Below are positions 8,387 to 16,853 of a DNA stretch of 36,482 nt, in pieces. The DNA lies in assembly GCF_002251835.1 (NCBI RefSeq), contig NZ_NOXV01000254.1:421-36902 (forward strand), in the 5' to 3' direction. The notes under the pieces are model-generated. The model had not been told where the DNA came from. It was given only the letters and a program-made list of their open reading frames with translations, and ran no database searches. Positions within the stretch are counted from its first letter, which is position 1. Every line of letters begins with the position of its first letter. The position numbers were made by a program, and so were the translations under genes. Origin of the DNA: Flavobacterium cyanobacteriorum (lineage in GTDB: Bacteria; Bacteroidota; Bacteroidia; Flavobacteriales; Flavobacteriaceae).

Positions 8387-8394
8387 CAAATATA
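8387..8394 (-). promoter_or_regulatory. -7 promoter box (TATATTTG) of the porG-uppS-bamA-skp operon
   Basis: On the minus strand the box is an exact TAnnTTTG match. It lies 17 bases upstream of the porG ATG at the head of five closely packed genes. No clear TTG is seen at the expected -33 spacing. Confidence 0.5.
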
Positions 8395-8524
8395 ACAATA
8401 TAGATTTCTAAAAGCCCTTAGTTAAGCGATTTTAAGCCTGTTAAATTACATTTTGCCCAAATATGTTAGTGTTGAAAACGGAAGAAGGGGCGGTGTAGTA
8501 TATGCAGGTAAAAGAAAAGTTCCG

Positions 8525-9409
8525 TTAATTTCGCTTGTCTTCGCCCCACAATAGTTTTTTACGGAGCGTATTAAGGAACTTTTCTTCCGGAAACTCTACA
8601 AGGTTTATTTTAAACGGCGTCTTTTTAATATGCAGTATGGTTTCCGTATCTACTGTTATAATCCTTGAATCGAGCGAAATAAGGTGCTGCGGCTCCCTTC
8701 CGGTCACTTTAAGTTGTATTTCGGTATCATCAGGTATTACCAGCGGGCGTGCATTAAGGTTGTGCGGCGCAATAGGGGTTATCACCAGGCTGTTTACCTC
8801 GGGCATCAAAACCGGCCCACCGCAGCTTAATGAATAGCCGGTGGATCCTGTAGGGGTTGAAAGTATAAGCCCGTCGGCCCAGTAAGAGTTCAGGTATTCG
8901 CCGTTCAGCTTGGTTTCAATAGTTATCATTGATGTGGTGTCCTTGCGGCTTACGGTTATTTCGTTCAGCGCATAGTCAAGCTCATCAGGGGCAGGGTTGT
9001 GGCCTTCATAACTTAGTGTTAATAATGTTCGTGGGGATATTTTGTATTTGTTTTCAAAAAGCAGCGGCAGCAGGTTTTCAATATTTTCCTGCTGTACCGT
9101 GGCCAGGAAACCGAGCCTCCCTGCGTTGATGCCCAGTATAGGGATATTTTTATCCCTTACAAAGGTGGCGGCGCGCAGCATAGTGCCATCACCGCCAATG
9201 CTTATAAACATATCAAAGCCCGTGTCAAGGTCCTCGTGCCCTGCAAATACTTTATAAGGCGATTTTAAAAGCTGCTTTTCATTAAGTACATTATAAAAAT
9301 TAGCTTCAAAAGCTATTTCGGGGTTATATTCATTGAACACACGCAACACCTTGTCAATAATATCTTCGGTGTTGTCTTTATAATATTGTCCGTAAATAGC
9401 AATTCTCAT
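8525..9409 (-). CDS. nadK: NAD kinase
   Basis: NadK phosphorylates NAD to NADP in the cytoplasm. The 294-residue protein shows the diagnostic GGDGTMLRAA motif (near residue 75), the NAGRLGFLA segment, and the TPTGSTGYSLSCGGP nucleotide-binding motif, followed by ITPIAPHNL and RPLVIP. Length is normal for bacterial NadK. It starts 8 bases after the CBS/ACT gene, so the two are probably one transcript. The 155 bases after its stop hold no gene and no clear terminator. Confidence 0.96.
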   Translation of the reverse strand: MRIAIYGQYYKDNTEDIIDKVLRVFNEYNPEIAFEANFYNVLNEKQLLKSPYKVFAGHEDLDTGFDMFISIGGDGTMLRAATFVRDKNIPILGINAGRLGFLATVQQENIENLLPLLFENKYKISPRTLLTLSYEGHNPAPDELDYALNEITVSRKDTTSMITIETKLNGEYLNSYWADGLILSTPTGSTGYSLSCGGPVLMPEVNSLVITPIAPHNLNARPLVIPDDTEIQLKVTGREPQHLISLDSRIITVDTETILHIKKTPFKINLVEFPEEKFLNTLRKKLLWGEDKRN

Positions 9410-9417
9410 AGCCGCGA

Positions 9418-10077
9418 TTATATGTTCAGGTATTTGTCAAGGTAGTCGCTCCTGTCTTTAAGTATGTTCAGGTAGGCATCTTCCTGGTGCTCTGATACAA
9501 TTTCATAGTTGTACCTCCTGAAGGTTTGTATTATTTCGCTAAGCCCTCCAAGGCTTATTTTAAGCGTTATCTGCACCCTGTCAACATTGGCTTCAGATAT
9601 GAACATGCCCAGCAGCCTTCCGTTATTGCTTTCTACAATCTGGGCTACTTCACTCATGGTGTAGTCGCCGGTGCCTTTCTCCACTATCAGTATGCCTCCG
9701 TCTTCCTTAAGGAAAGGCGTTTCATGGAAAAAAGTAATAATGTCGGCCAGTTCGTAATGGCCCAGATATTTATTGTCCTTATCAAGTACAGGCACAATAT
9801 TGGTTTCATTCTTTGCAAATACTTCAAGCACATCAAGCCATATCATATTGTCCCGGACAAAAAAGCGTTCCAGGTTATACCTTACATCATCAAGCGTCTT
9901 CTCAATATCTACCAGTTCAATATCCTCTGCCGATGCACTCCCTATATAAATGTCATCTTCCATTACGGGGAAATGCGAAAAAGGGTATTCTGAGAAAAGG
10001 TCCTGGGCACTGGCTATGGGGTCGGTTGTGCGTAAAGGCTTGATGTTGTTGTTGATTAAATCAAGAATATCATTCAT
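9418..10077 (-). CDS. CBS-pair protein with C-terminal ACT-like domain
   Basis: The 219-residue cytoplasmic protein has two CBS domains: residues about 8-60 (LRTTDPIASAQDLFSEYPFSHFPVMED) and about 70-118 (FVRDNMIWLDVLEVFAKNETNIVPVLD). CBS pairs usually bind adenine nucleotides. Residues about 125-195 (GGILIVEKGTGDYTMSEVAQI, then VQITLKIS and IIQTFRRYNYEIV) look like an ACT-type regulatory fold. No catalytic domain is present. It is the first gene of a two-gene unit with nadK and diverges from pdxJ across about 100 bases. A role in sensing nucleotide state for NAD(P) metabolism is inferred only from this arrangement. Confidence 0.85.
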   Translation of the reverse strand: MNDILDLINNNIKPLRTTDPIASAQDLFSEYPFSHFPVMEDDIYIGSASAEDIELVDIEKTLDDVRYNLERFFVRDNMIWLDVLEVFAKNETNIVPVLDKDNKYLGHYELADIITFFHETPFLKEDGGILIVEKGTGDYTMSEVAQIVESNNGRLLGMFISEANVDRVQITLKISLGGLSEIIQTFRRYNYEIVSEHQEDAYLNILKDRSDYLDKYLNI

Positions 10078-10142
10078 AGGGTAGTGTTGAAATATGATGC
10101 AAAATAATTAAAAAATACCATATTTGCCCTGCTTTAACTTTG

Positions 10143-10150
10143 TATTTTTG
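10143..10150 (+). promoter_or_regulatory. -7 promoter box (TATTTTTG) upstream of pdxJ
   Basis: This exact TAnnTTTG match lies 26 bases before the pdxJ ATG. A TTTG at 10123-10126 could be the -33 element, although the 16-base spacing is shorter than the usual 19-20. Confidence 0.55.
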
Positions 10151-10176
10151 TAAGGGAATGACACTTTAACAACATT

Positions 10177-10890
10177 ATGGTAAAACTAAGCGTAAATATA
10201 AATAAGATAGCCACACTGCGCAATTCAAGGGGAGGCAATGTCCCCGATGTTTTGCAGTTAGCCGCCGATGTGCAGAAATTTGGCGCACATGGCGTAACCG
10301 TACATCCAAGGCCTGACGAAAGGCACATACGTTACAGTGATGCGCGAAACCTTGCCCCAATTGTGCATACGGAATATAATATTGAAGGCAACCCGGTAAA
10401 GAAATTTATTGACCTGGTGCTTGAGGTAAAGCCCACACAGGTAACACTGGTTCCTGATGCCGATGATGCCATAACATCAAACGCAGGGTGGGATACCCTG
10501 AAGCACAGGCAGTTTTTGCAGGAAGTAATAGCAGAGTTTAAGCGCAATGGCATACGCACATCTATTTTTGTTGACCCTGTGGCTGCCATGGTTGAGGGAG
10601 CTAAAGAAACAGGTACTGACAGGATAGAACTGTACACTGAAGCGTATGCCCACCAGTACAATTTAGGTAACCTGCAGGGCATAGCCCCTTATGCTGAGGC
10701 GGCACGTGTGGCCGGCAGCCTGGAGCTGGGTATTAATGCAGGGCACGACCTGAGCCTTGACAACATTAAATACTTTAAGGATAATATACCCGGTTTGCTT
10801 GAAGTTTCTATAGGGCATGCCCTGATAGCGGAGTCAATATACCTTGGGCTTGAAAATGTTGTGAATATGTATCTCCAAAGGCTTAAATAA
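10177..10890 (+). CDS. pdxJ: Pyridoxine 5'-phosphate synthase
   Basis: PdxJ condenses 1-deoxyxylulose 5-phosphate with 3-amino-2-oxopropyl phosphate, the last ring-forming step of the DXP-dependent vitamin B6 pathway. The 237-residue TIM-barrel protein opens with LSVNINKIATLRNSRGG and carries VTVHPRPDERHIRYSD, which holds the two active-site histidines. It also has QVTLVPD, ELYTEAYA and the NAGHDLSLDN and GHALIAES phosphate-binding segments. Length is normal. It is followed after 2 bases by an alpha/beta hydrolase, so the two are co-transcribed. Confidence 0.97.
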   Translation: MVKLSVNINKIATLRNSRGGNVPDVLQLAADVQKFGAHGVTVHPRPDERHIRYSDARNLAPIVHTEYNIEGNPVKKFIDLVLEVKPTQVTLVPDADDAITSNAGWDTLKHRQFLQEVIAEFKRNGIRTSIFVDPVAAMVEGAKETGTDRIELYTEAYAHQYNLGNLQGIAPYAEAARVAGSLELGINAGHDLSLDNIKYFKDNIPGLLEVSIGHALIAESIYLGLENVVNMYLQRLK

Positions 10891-10892
10891 TT

Positions 10893-11657
10893 ATGCTATA
10901 CTCAAGAATAGAAGGCGAGGGCGCACCGCTGCTCATCATACACGGGTTTTTAGGCACAAGCGACAACTGGAAAACCCTTTCGGGCCAATACGCGCAGCAA
11001 GGCCTGCAGGTACATGCTGTTGACCTGAGGAACCACGGCCGGAGTTTTCATTCGGACGTGTTTGATTACACTGCGATGGTTGGGGATGTAGTAAATTATT
11101 GTGAAGCCAGCGGGCTGGAGAGGGTAAATATAATTGGCCATTCCATGGGCGGCAAGGTGGCCATGTTTATGGCTGTGCTGCACCCTGGGCTGATAAACAG
11201 GCTTGTGATTGCCGATATAGGCCCCAGATATTACAGGCCGCACCACCAGGATATACTGGCGGGGCTAAATGCCGTTGATTTTTCGCGTAAGCCGGGCAGG
11301 AGTGAAGTTGAAGATATACTGGCCCGGCATATTGATGATGCCGGCACAAGGCAGTTCCTTATGAAGAACTTATACTGGAAAGAGCCGGGGCAGCTGGCCT
11401 TCAGGTTCAACCTTCCCGTTTTTAATGAAAAGATAGACAATATCGGGCAGGCGCTGCCTGATGGTGCAGCCTATGATGGTGCTGTGTTGTTTTTGAGGGG
11501 CGACCGGTCAAACTACATAAAAGACCAGGATATACCCGGCATAAAGCAGCATTTTCCTAAAGCGGAAATAAAAACCATTGCCAATTCTGGGCACTGGCTG
11601 CATGCGGAAAACCCGGGCGATTTTTTTAAAGAAACACTTACTTTTATTAAAGGTTAA
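10893..11657 (+). CDS. Alpha/beta-fold hydrolase (YbfF-like esterase)
   Basis: The 254-residue protein has the alpha/beta hydrolase layout: oxyanion region HGFLGTSDNW (residues 17-26), nucleophile elbow GHSMGG with Ser84, a FLRGDRSNYI segment holding the likely acid Asp, and the catalytic His in NSGHWLHAENP near the C terminus. There is no signal peptide, so it acts in the cytoplasm. It resembles YbfF-type acyl-CoA/short-chain esterases, but the substrate cannot be read from sequence. It is coupled to pdxJ (2-base gap). Its stop overlaps the stop of the convergent minus-strand gene by 4 bases (11654-11657). Confidence 0.9.
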   Translation: MLYSRIEGEGAPLLIIHGFLGTSDNWKTLSGQYAQQGLQVHAVDLRNHGRSFHSDVFDYTAMVGDVVNYCEASGLERVNIIGHSMGGKVAMFMAVLHPGLINRLVIADIGPRYYRPHHQDILAGLNAVDFSRKPGRSEVEDILARHIDDAGTRQFLMKNLYWKEPGQLAFRFNLPVFNEKIDNIGQALPDGAAYDGAVLFLRGDRSNYIKDQDIPGIKQHFPKAEIKTIANSGHWLHAENPGDFFKETLTFIKG

Positions 11658-13249
11658 TCTTTTTTCTTTTGTTTTTTGCCACCCTCCGGCAGCACCGCAG
11701 TTACCGCTTTGGGCAGAAGGGTTTGCTTTAAGCCCTCCTGCAGGCAACGCCAAAGGAAATTAAATACCGATTTATCTTTAAGGCGGTCCACTTTAATATC
11801 GGTCCGCTTCAGTTTTTCATTGCTGTCGTTCTTCACTATAAGGTTACCTATGGCCGACATAAACCTGTTTTTCTCCTTGCCGTCCTTTTTATAAACAGCT
11901 ACCTTCATATTGTCATAGTTTATGGCAAAGCTGCCTGTTGCGTTGTTGCGGTTGCCGTTTATGGTAAACCGCACATCTTTAATATCGCTGTCTGTAGCAA
12001 TGTTCATCAGCGGCATCGAAAGCTCGTTTAAGCTTTTGCCCTGCAGGCCTTGCAGCCTTCCTTTTATGGTAAAGGCATCGCTGGCGTCAGGTACATTAAA
12101 GGACCAGGTTACGCTCATAGGTGATTTTTTCATGAACAATGCATTGACTCTTATAACCGTAGCAGGTATCTGCTTCTTGTTAACGGCGGAATATATGTGC
12201 TTTATATCTGCATTAAACCGGGAAAATGACACACTTGCCGCAGGCCTGCTAAAGTTAAGTTGCTCTTCATATTCAATATAGGAATTACGCATCACCAGCC
12301 TTTCAATTTTAAGGTCAAAATCAAGATTTCGGAGCGCTTCACTATACAACTTTTTCCGTGTGGGGTCGTCTTTGGGTTCCTTATTGCGGTATATGTTGGC
12401 AGCAACTTTATCAAGCACCGCTTTTGGGGCGTGTACAAACAGGGTATCATTAACAAAACCCCAGTTAACATAGGGCAGAGTTATACTTTTAGCCTCAACA
12501 TTAAAAAGGTCTTTTTCTTCAGAGAGCATTTTAGTGAACTGCTTCCTTCCGTACTGCGGCACCAACTTAAAATCCGTTACGGCCACAGAACTGTCGGTAG
12601 CCTGCAAACTATCCGCTGTTATGGAATAGAACCGGCTGGCCCTGTAAAAAACCCTGCCGCACCTTAAGTTGTAATCTTTGTATTGAAAAGGTATATCCTG
12701 CTTAACAATCGCACTGTCAAGCTTTATGTTGTTTACTTCGAGTGATATATTGTCGGTCTTAAGTATTGGGTTGTGCTTACTGTCAAGCATCCTGAAGGTG
12801 CCTTTCCTGATTTCAAGGCTCCCGGTGTTTACCACATTACGAAAAGGTTTTTTTACGTCATCTTCTACATTATATTTTTTGTCCTTTTCGTAGAGCACTA
12901 TATCAGGATGCTCAATAACAATGCGTTTAACCACAATACGGTTTTTCTACCAAAGCGCCCATAAATCAAGGTTCTGTATGTTTACCGACCTGATTTTGCC
13001 AAACGCACCCTGCTTAGGGCTGCTGTTTGTTGTGTCTTTTTGGGCCAGGTATACGTTATGGGCGGTCAGGCTGCCGCTGATCAGGCTTATATCAAGATCA
13101 TCGTAGCTGATGTTGTAAGGGAATTTTTTATCTGACTGCAGTACTGAAGGCAGTTTCTTTTCCAGCCAGTAACTGATGCCAAAATTCAGCAGCAATACGA
13201 GCAGGGCAAGGCTGATAATACCGATTGCGATCTTCTTTAAAATTGGCAT
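11654..13249 (-). pseudogene. AsmA/DUF748-like membrane-anchored protein interrupted by an in-frame TAG
   Basis: Two pieces read in the same frame: 12947-13249 (100 residues) and 11654-12934 (426 residues). They are separated only by a TAG codon at 12947-12949 and four sense codons. Piece one has an N-terminal membrane anchor (residues 5-28) and a YDDLDISLISGSLTAHNVYL stretch. It ends NLDLWALW, and the frame continues after the stop with KNRIVVKRIVIEHPDIVLYEKD. That junction matches the usual continuous sequence of AsmA/DUF748-like periplasmic-facing proteins. Read through, the product would be about 531 residues, rich in beta strands, with a basic tail (GGKKQKKKD). Possible causes are a real nonsense mutation, a base-call error, or readthrough. 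The second piece alone would need a GTG start and would lack the anchor. The function is unknown; related proteins are linked to envelope lipid transport or outer-membrane integrity. Confidence 0.8.
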
Positions 13250-13439
13250 ACTGCGTTTTAATTTTAAATTTAGGGAGAAACCGGCAATATGCTGTTGGTT
13301 TTAAGTTTTAATTAATGATTTACAGCATTTGGTAGGCCTGTTCTATAAGATGATATTCAGGAGGTTAAAATTTTAAAATTAATTTTTAGCAATGAAAATA
13401 TTTTTTTATTATGAATGCATAATATATTTCCTGAATTTA

Positions 13440-13469
13440 TTGTATAATCGATATTTTATTATAATTTTG
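13440..13469 (+). promoter_or_regulatory. Promoter of the fadL-like/SGNH operon
   Basis: A TTG at 13440-13442 and TAATTTTG at 13462-13469 are separated by exactly 19 bases, the consensus Bacteroidetes promoter layout. The ATG is at 13511, giving a leader of about 35 bases. The surrounding 261-base gap (13250-13510) is AT-rich and holds no other recognisable feature. Confidence 0.75.
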
Positions 13470-13510
13470 ATATAGAGAAACCCAAATTAATTCTAACACC
13501 ATTATTAACT

Positions 13511-14755
13511 ATGAGAAAACTATTATCACTAACTATAATGGCTATATCAGTTACTTCCGCCTTCGCAGGGGGGTACCGGGTGAGCCTTCAGGGCCAGAAG
13601 CAGCTTGCTATGGGCCATACCGGTGTGGCAGTGGTTAACAGTGCGGAAGTACTGTTTTTTAACCCGGCAGGTATGGCTTTTTTAGAAAATGATTTTAACG
13701 CATCTATTGGAGGCAATGCTTTATTTTCAAGGACAAAATTTCAAAACAGCACCTACAACTGGAAATCATCAACCGAAAATTTTGGCACACCCTTTACGGC
13801 CTATGTTGCTTACAGGGTTAATGACTGGCTTTCGGCCGGGCTTGCCGTATATACCCCTTACGGCAGTTCGGTTGATTGGGACCAGGACTGGCAGGGTTCG
13901 CACCTGGTAAACAATATTGACCTTATGGCAGTATACATACAGCCTTCCATAGCCTTAAAAATAAGTGACAGGTTCAGTATCGGTGGCGGGCCGATATTCG
14001 TAACAGGAAGCGTTGAGTTTAACAGGAACCTTTCACGAAGCCTTATCAATGAGCAGATGCAAAGGAGTGATGTTACTATTGATGCTTCTAATGTAACAGC
14101 ATGGGGCTGGACTGCCGGCTTTATGTTTAACCCGGTTGACGAAATGCGTATAGGTCTTAATTACCGTTCTGAAATCACTATGGAAGCCCGGGACGGTGAT
14201 GCCACTTTCCATGATATTCCGGCATTCCTGCAAGGTACTTTTTCAAATACCACATTTAACGCTGATCTTCCTTTGCCGGCAGAACTTACAGTGGGGCTGT
14301 CGTATGAGTTTAGTGATAAATTCATGATGGCGTTTGATTATAACAGGGCATTCTGGAATGTATATGATGCCCTTGTGGTAGATTTTGCCAACAATGTACC
14401 CACTTCGGTAAACCCGAGGAACTATAAAGATGCCAGTACTTACAGGGTAGGGGCACAATATAAGGCTAACAGCAAGTTCGCTATCCGTGCAGGCTGGTAT
14501 TTTGACGAAAGCCCAGTGCAGGATGGCTATTTTGCACCTGAAACGCCGCGTAATGATTCTATGGGCTTTACAGGGGGCTTAACCTACCAGATAACACCAA
14601 AACTGGGTGTTGATGTTTCCTTCCTGTACCTGCATTTCAAAGAAGTGGATAATTCATACGACTATTACAGCGAAGACGGCACACTCGTTGGCTTTGAAGG
14701 CACATACAAAAATGTTGTGTTCTCTCCGGGTGTTGGTTTAACATACAGCTTTTAA
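13511..14755 (+). CDS. OmpP1/FadL/TodX family outer-membrane transporter
   Basis: The 414-residue protein has a signal peptide (residues 1-19, cut after SAFA). The FadL-type start follows: GGYRVSLQGQKQLAMGHTG, then NSAEVLFFNPAGMAFL, the conserved hatch-region NPAG motif. The rest alternates amphipathic strands with aromatic girdles and closes with VVFSPGVGLTYSF ending in Phe, as expected of a 14-stranded barrel. Family members pass hydrophobic molecules such as fatty acids across the outer membrane; the ligand is not known here. It sits 11 bases upstream of an SGNH-hydrolase lipoprotein, and the pair is probably one operon from the promoter at 13440-13469. Confidence 0.93.
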   Translation: MRKLLSLTIMAISVTSAFAGGYRVSLQGQKQLAMGHTGVAVVNSAEVLFFNPAGMAFLENDFNASIGGNALFSRTKFQNSTYNWKSSTENFGTPFTAYVAYRVNDWLSAGLAVYTPYGSSVDWDQDWQGSHLVNNIDLMAVYIQPSIALKISDRFSIGGGPIFVTGSVEFNRNLSRSLINEQMQRSDVTIDASNVTAWGWTAGFMFNPVDEMRIGLNYRSEITMEARDGDATFHDIPAFLQGTFSNTTFNADLPLPAELTVGLSYEFSDKFMMAFDYNRAFWNVYDALVVDFANNVPTSVNPRNYKDASTYRVGAQYKANSKFAIRAGWYFDESPVQDGYFAPETPRNDSMGFTGGLTYQITPKLGVDVSFLYLHFKEVDNSYDYYSEDGTLVGFEGTYKNVVFSPGVGLTYSF

Positions 14756-14766
14756 TAAAATTAACT

Positions 14767-16332
14767 ATGAAAAATAAATTTATATATATAGCAATACTCA
14801 CCGCAGGATTTGCCGCGTGCGAGCCTGAATTTGAAAATGAGCTGAGTAACTCGAGCTACAGTGCCGGTGATGCTGATTTTAGTTCTTATGTCGCATTGGG
14901 TAACTCCCTTACGGCCGGTTTTATGGACGGCACCGTATCAAGGGTAAGCCAGCAATACTCATATCCCAACCTGTTGGCACAGCAGTTTGCGCTGGTAGGC
15001 GGAGGTACATTTACACAGCCTTCTTATGCAGAAGATGTTAATAACACCGGCGGCATAAGCGGCATACCGGGTTTTAACACAAGGCTGATACTTGATGCCG
15101 GCTCACAGTCGCCCGAACCCATTAACCAGCCTTCAACCATAACATTGGCACCCCAGGCTACCGCTTTTAATAACATGGGCGTACCCGGGGCAAAATCGTT
15201 CCACCTGCTGGCGCCGGGCTACGGTAACCCGGCGGGGCTCCAAACAAACCCGCTTTCGGCCAATCCGTATTACGTAAGGCATGCAACATCGCCCAATGCC
15301 AGGATCATTGATGATGCCATGGCAAAGAATCCTACTTTCTTTACCAACTGGATAGGAAGCAATGATGTGCTCGCTTATGCCACTTCGGGCGGACTTGGTG
15401 TTAACCAGCTTGGCAATACAAATGTTGCTTCATATGGCTCCAATGATATTACTGACCCAACAGCATTTGCCGGCGTTTATTCTGCAACAATAAACACCCT
15501 TACGGCAAACGGTGCAAAAGGCGTTGTGGCTACCATACCTAATGTTACATCCATACCTTTTTTCACTACGGTACCCTACAACCCGCTGACAGCGACTGTG
15601 CTGGGCAATGGCAACGTAGCTAACGGACAGGCGGCTATACAGCAGGCCAATGTGCTTTATGCGCAACTGAGGCAAATCCTATCATTTTTTGGCCAGGCCA
15701 ACAGGATTAGCCTTTGGACTCTTGAAGGACGAAACCCACTGCTCATCCGGGATGAATCACTTACTAACTTAAGCGCCCAGATAAGGGGGGCTCTGCTCGC
15801 ATCAGGGCTGAGTGACCAACAGGCAACATTCTACGGGCAAACATTTGGGCAGGCAAGGCAGGCTAATGCTAATGATCTTGTTCTTTTACCAACCCGTGCA
15901 GTTATAGGCACGGCGCCAAATGGTGTCCCTGCTCCACTGAATGCTTTCGGTATCTCATATCCCCTTCAGGACGAGCATGTGCTTACGGCTGCTGAAATTA
16001 TCCAGGTTAACACCGCAACAACGGCTTTTAATAATAGTATAAGGGCAATTGCCGAATCTAAAGGCCTTGCCATAGCTGATATGAATGCCATACTGAACCA
16101 GCTTGTAAGCGGCCTTAGGGTTGAGGACGGCCAGATTTATACAGCAAACTATTTCAGCACCTCGAGAATTAATACTACATTGTTCTCGCTTGATGGTATT
16201 CACCCTAACGCACGGGGGTATGCCATAATAACCAATGAAATCATAAAGGTTATAAACCGGCATTACAATGCAAGGCTGCCGCTGGTAAGTGCCGGTAATT
16301 TTCCTGGGGCAACCATTCTGCCAACAAATTAA
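14767..16332 (+). CDS. SGNH/GDSL-family hydrolase lipoprotein
   Basis: The 521-residue protein is a predicted lipoprotein: short hydrophobic signal, lipobox GFAAC with Cys18. SGNH blocks are visible: block I GNSLTAG with nucleophile Ser47 (GNS in place of GDS), block III GSND with Asn199, and block V DGIHPN with Asp476 and His479. That gives a complete catalytic triad, so an active esterase or lipase at the cell surface or periplasmic face is likely. The long middle section (residues 200-470) exceeds a minimal SGNH domain (about 200 residues). Together with the FadL-type porin just upstream it suggests release of a fatty acid or other acyl group outside the cell followed by uptake; that is inference from context. 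Confidence 0.9.
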   Translation: MKNKFIYIAILTAGFAACEPEFENELSNSSYSAGDADFSSYVALGNSLTAGFMDGTVSRVSQQYSYPNLLAQQFALVGGGTFTQPSYAEDVNNTGGISGIPGFNTRLILDAGSQSPEPINQPSTITLAPQATAFNNMGVPGAKSFHLLAPGYGNPAGLQTNPLSANPYYVRHATSPNARIIDDAMAKNPTFFTNWIGSNDVLAYATSGGLGVNQLGNTNVASYGSNDITDPTAFAGVYSATINTLTANGAKGVVATIPNVTSIPFFTTVPYNPLTATVLGNGNVANGQAAIQQANVLYAQLRQILSFFGQANRISLWTLEGRNPLLIRDESLTNLSAQIRGALLASGLSDQQATFYGQTFGQARQANANDLVLLPTRAVIGTAPNGVPAPLNAFGISYPLQDEHVLTAAEIIQVNTATTAFNNSIRAIAESKGLAIADMNAILNQLVSGLRVEDGQIYTANYFSTSRINTTLFSLDGIHPNARGYAIITNEIIKVINRHYNARLPLVSAGNFPGATILPTN

Positions 16333-16356
16333 ACAACAACATGTAAGTATACATTG

Positions 16357-16388
16357 AAAAAGCATCGGTATTGTCTGGTGCTTTTTTT
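16357..16388 (+). terminator. Rho-independent terminator after the SGNH lipoprotein
   Basis: A 10-bp stem AAAAAGCATC/GGTGCTTTTT with one T.G wobble and a 10-base loop is followed by more Ts. The T-run merges into the TATTTTTG box of the next gene. Confidence 0.75.
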
Positions 16389-16395
16389 ATTTTTG
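16388..16395 (+). promoter_or_regulatory. -7 promoter box (TATTTTTG) for the holin-like gene
   Basis: This exact TAnnTTTG match begins at the last T of the preceding terminator and lies 19 bases before the ATG. Confidence 0.5.
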
Positions 16396-16414
16396 CACCT
16401 TAAGAGCTACAATT

Positions 16415-16753
16415 ATGAAAACCATAATCAATATTATCCTTACTACCATACTTGTTATGGTCATTTCTTATCTTATGCCAGGAGTAACGGTTAACGGCTA
16501 TCTTGATGCCTTAATTGTGGCGCTTGTACTGGGCCTGCTAAACATTTTTGTAAAACCGCTACTTGTTTTATTGACCCTTCCTGCTACAATTTTTTCACTG
16601 GGCCTGTTTCTTTTGGTTATCAATGCCGTGATTATACTGCTCTGCGATGCTTTAGTGGATGGTTTTAGTGTTGATTCATTCTGGAAGGCATTACTTTTCA
16701 GCTTGGTACTGTCGTTCTGCCAGGCTGTTACATCCCGCATTACAGGTAAGTAA
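16415..16753 (+). CDS. Phage-holin-family (4-TMS) inner-membrane protein
   Basis: The 112-residue protein is almost entirely hydrophobic, with four predicted membrane helices (about residues 5-22, 28-47, 52-75 and 88-105). GLLNIFVKPLLVLLTLPATIFSLGLF is covered by two of these segments; the NxxVKPLL..LTLP pattern typifies the YvlD/mycobacterial 4-TMS phage holin group. Despite the name, chromosomal members are usually single housekeeping membrane proteins of unknown role, and no phage gene is nearby. It has its own promoter box and lies 101 bases before tig. Confidence 0.85.
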   Translation: MKTIINIILTTILVMVISYLMPGVTVNGYLDALIVALVLGLLNIFVKPLLVLLTLPATIFSLGLFLLVINAVIILLCDALVDGFSVDSFWKALLFSLVLSFCQAVTSRITGK

Positions 16754-16783
16754 CAGTATATTGACATACAATAGTTTAAAAAC

Positions 16784-16814
16784 TTGTAAGGGTTGCAAAA
16801 ATGCTTTACTTTTG
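16784..16814 (+). promoter_or_regulatory. Promoter of tig
   Basis: TTG at 16784-16786 and TACTTTTG at 16807-16814 are separated by 20 bases, matching the Bacteroidetes consensus. The tig ATG is at 16854, giving a leader of about 30-35 bases. Confidence 0.7.
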
Positions 16815-16853
16815 CCACCCTAATTTATGATGTTTCAATAAACTAATTTCAGG

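Noticed and set aside
12947..12949. TAG as a pyrrolysine or dedicated suppressor codon
   Set aside because: No pyl genes or suppressor tRNA are visible, and TAG recoding is not expected in this group; a mutation or read error is simpler.
16415..16753. Holin-like gene as a prophage trace
   Set aside because: No other phage genes, attachment sites or lysis genes are nearby; chromosomal 4-TMS members are common stand-alone genes.
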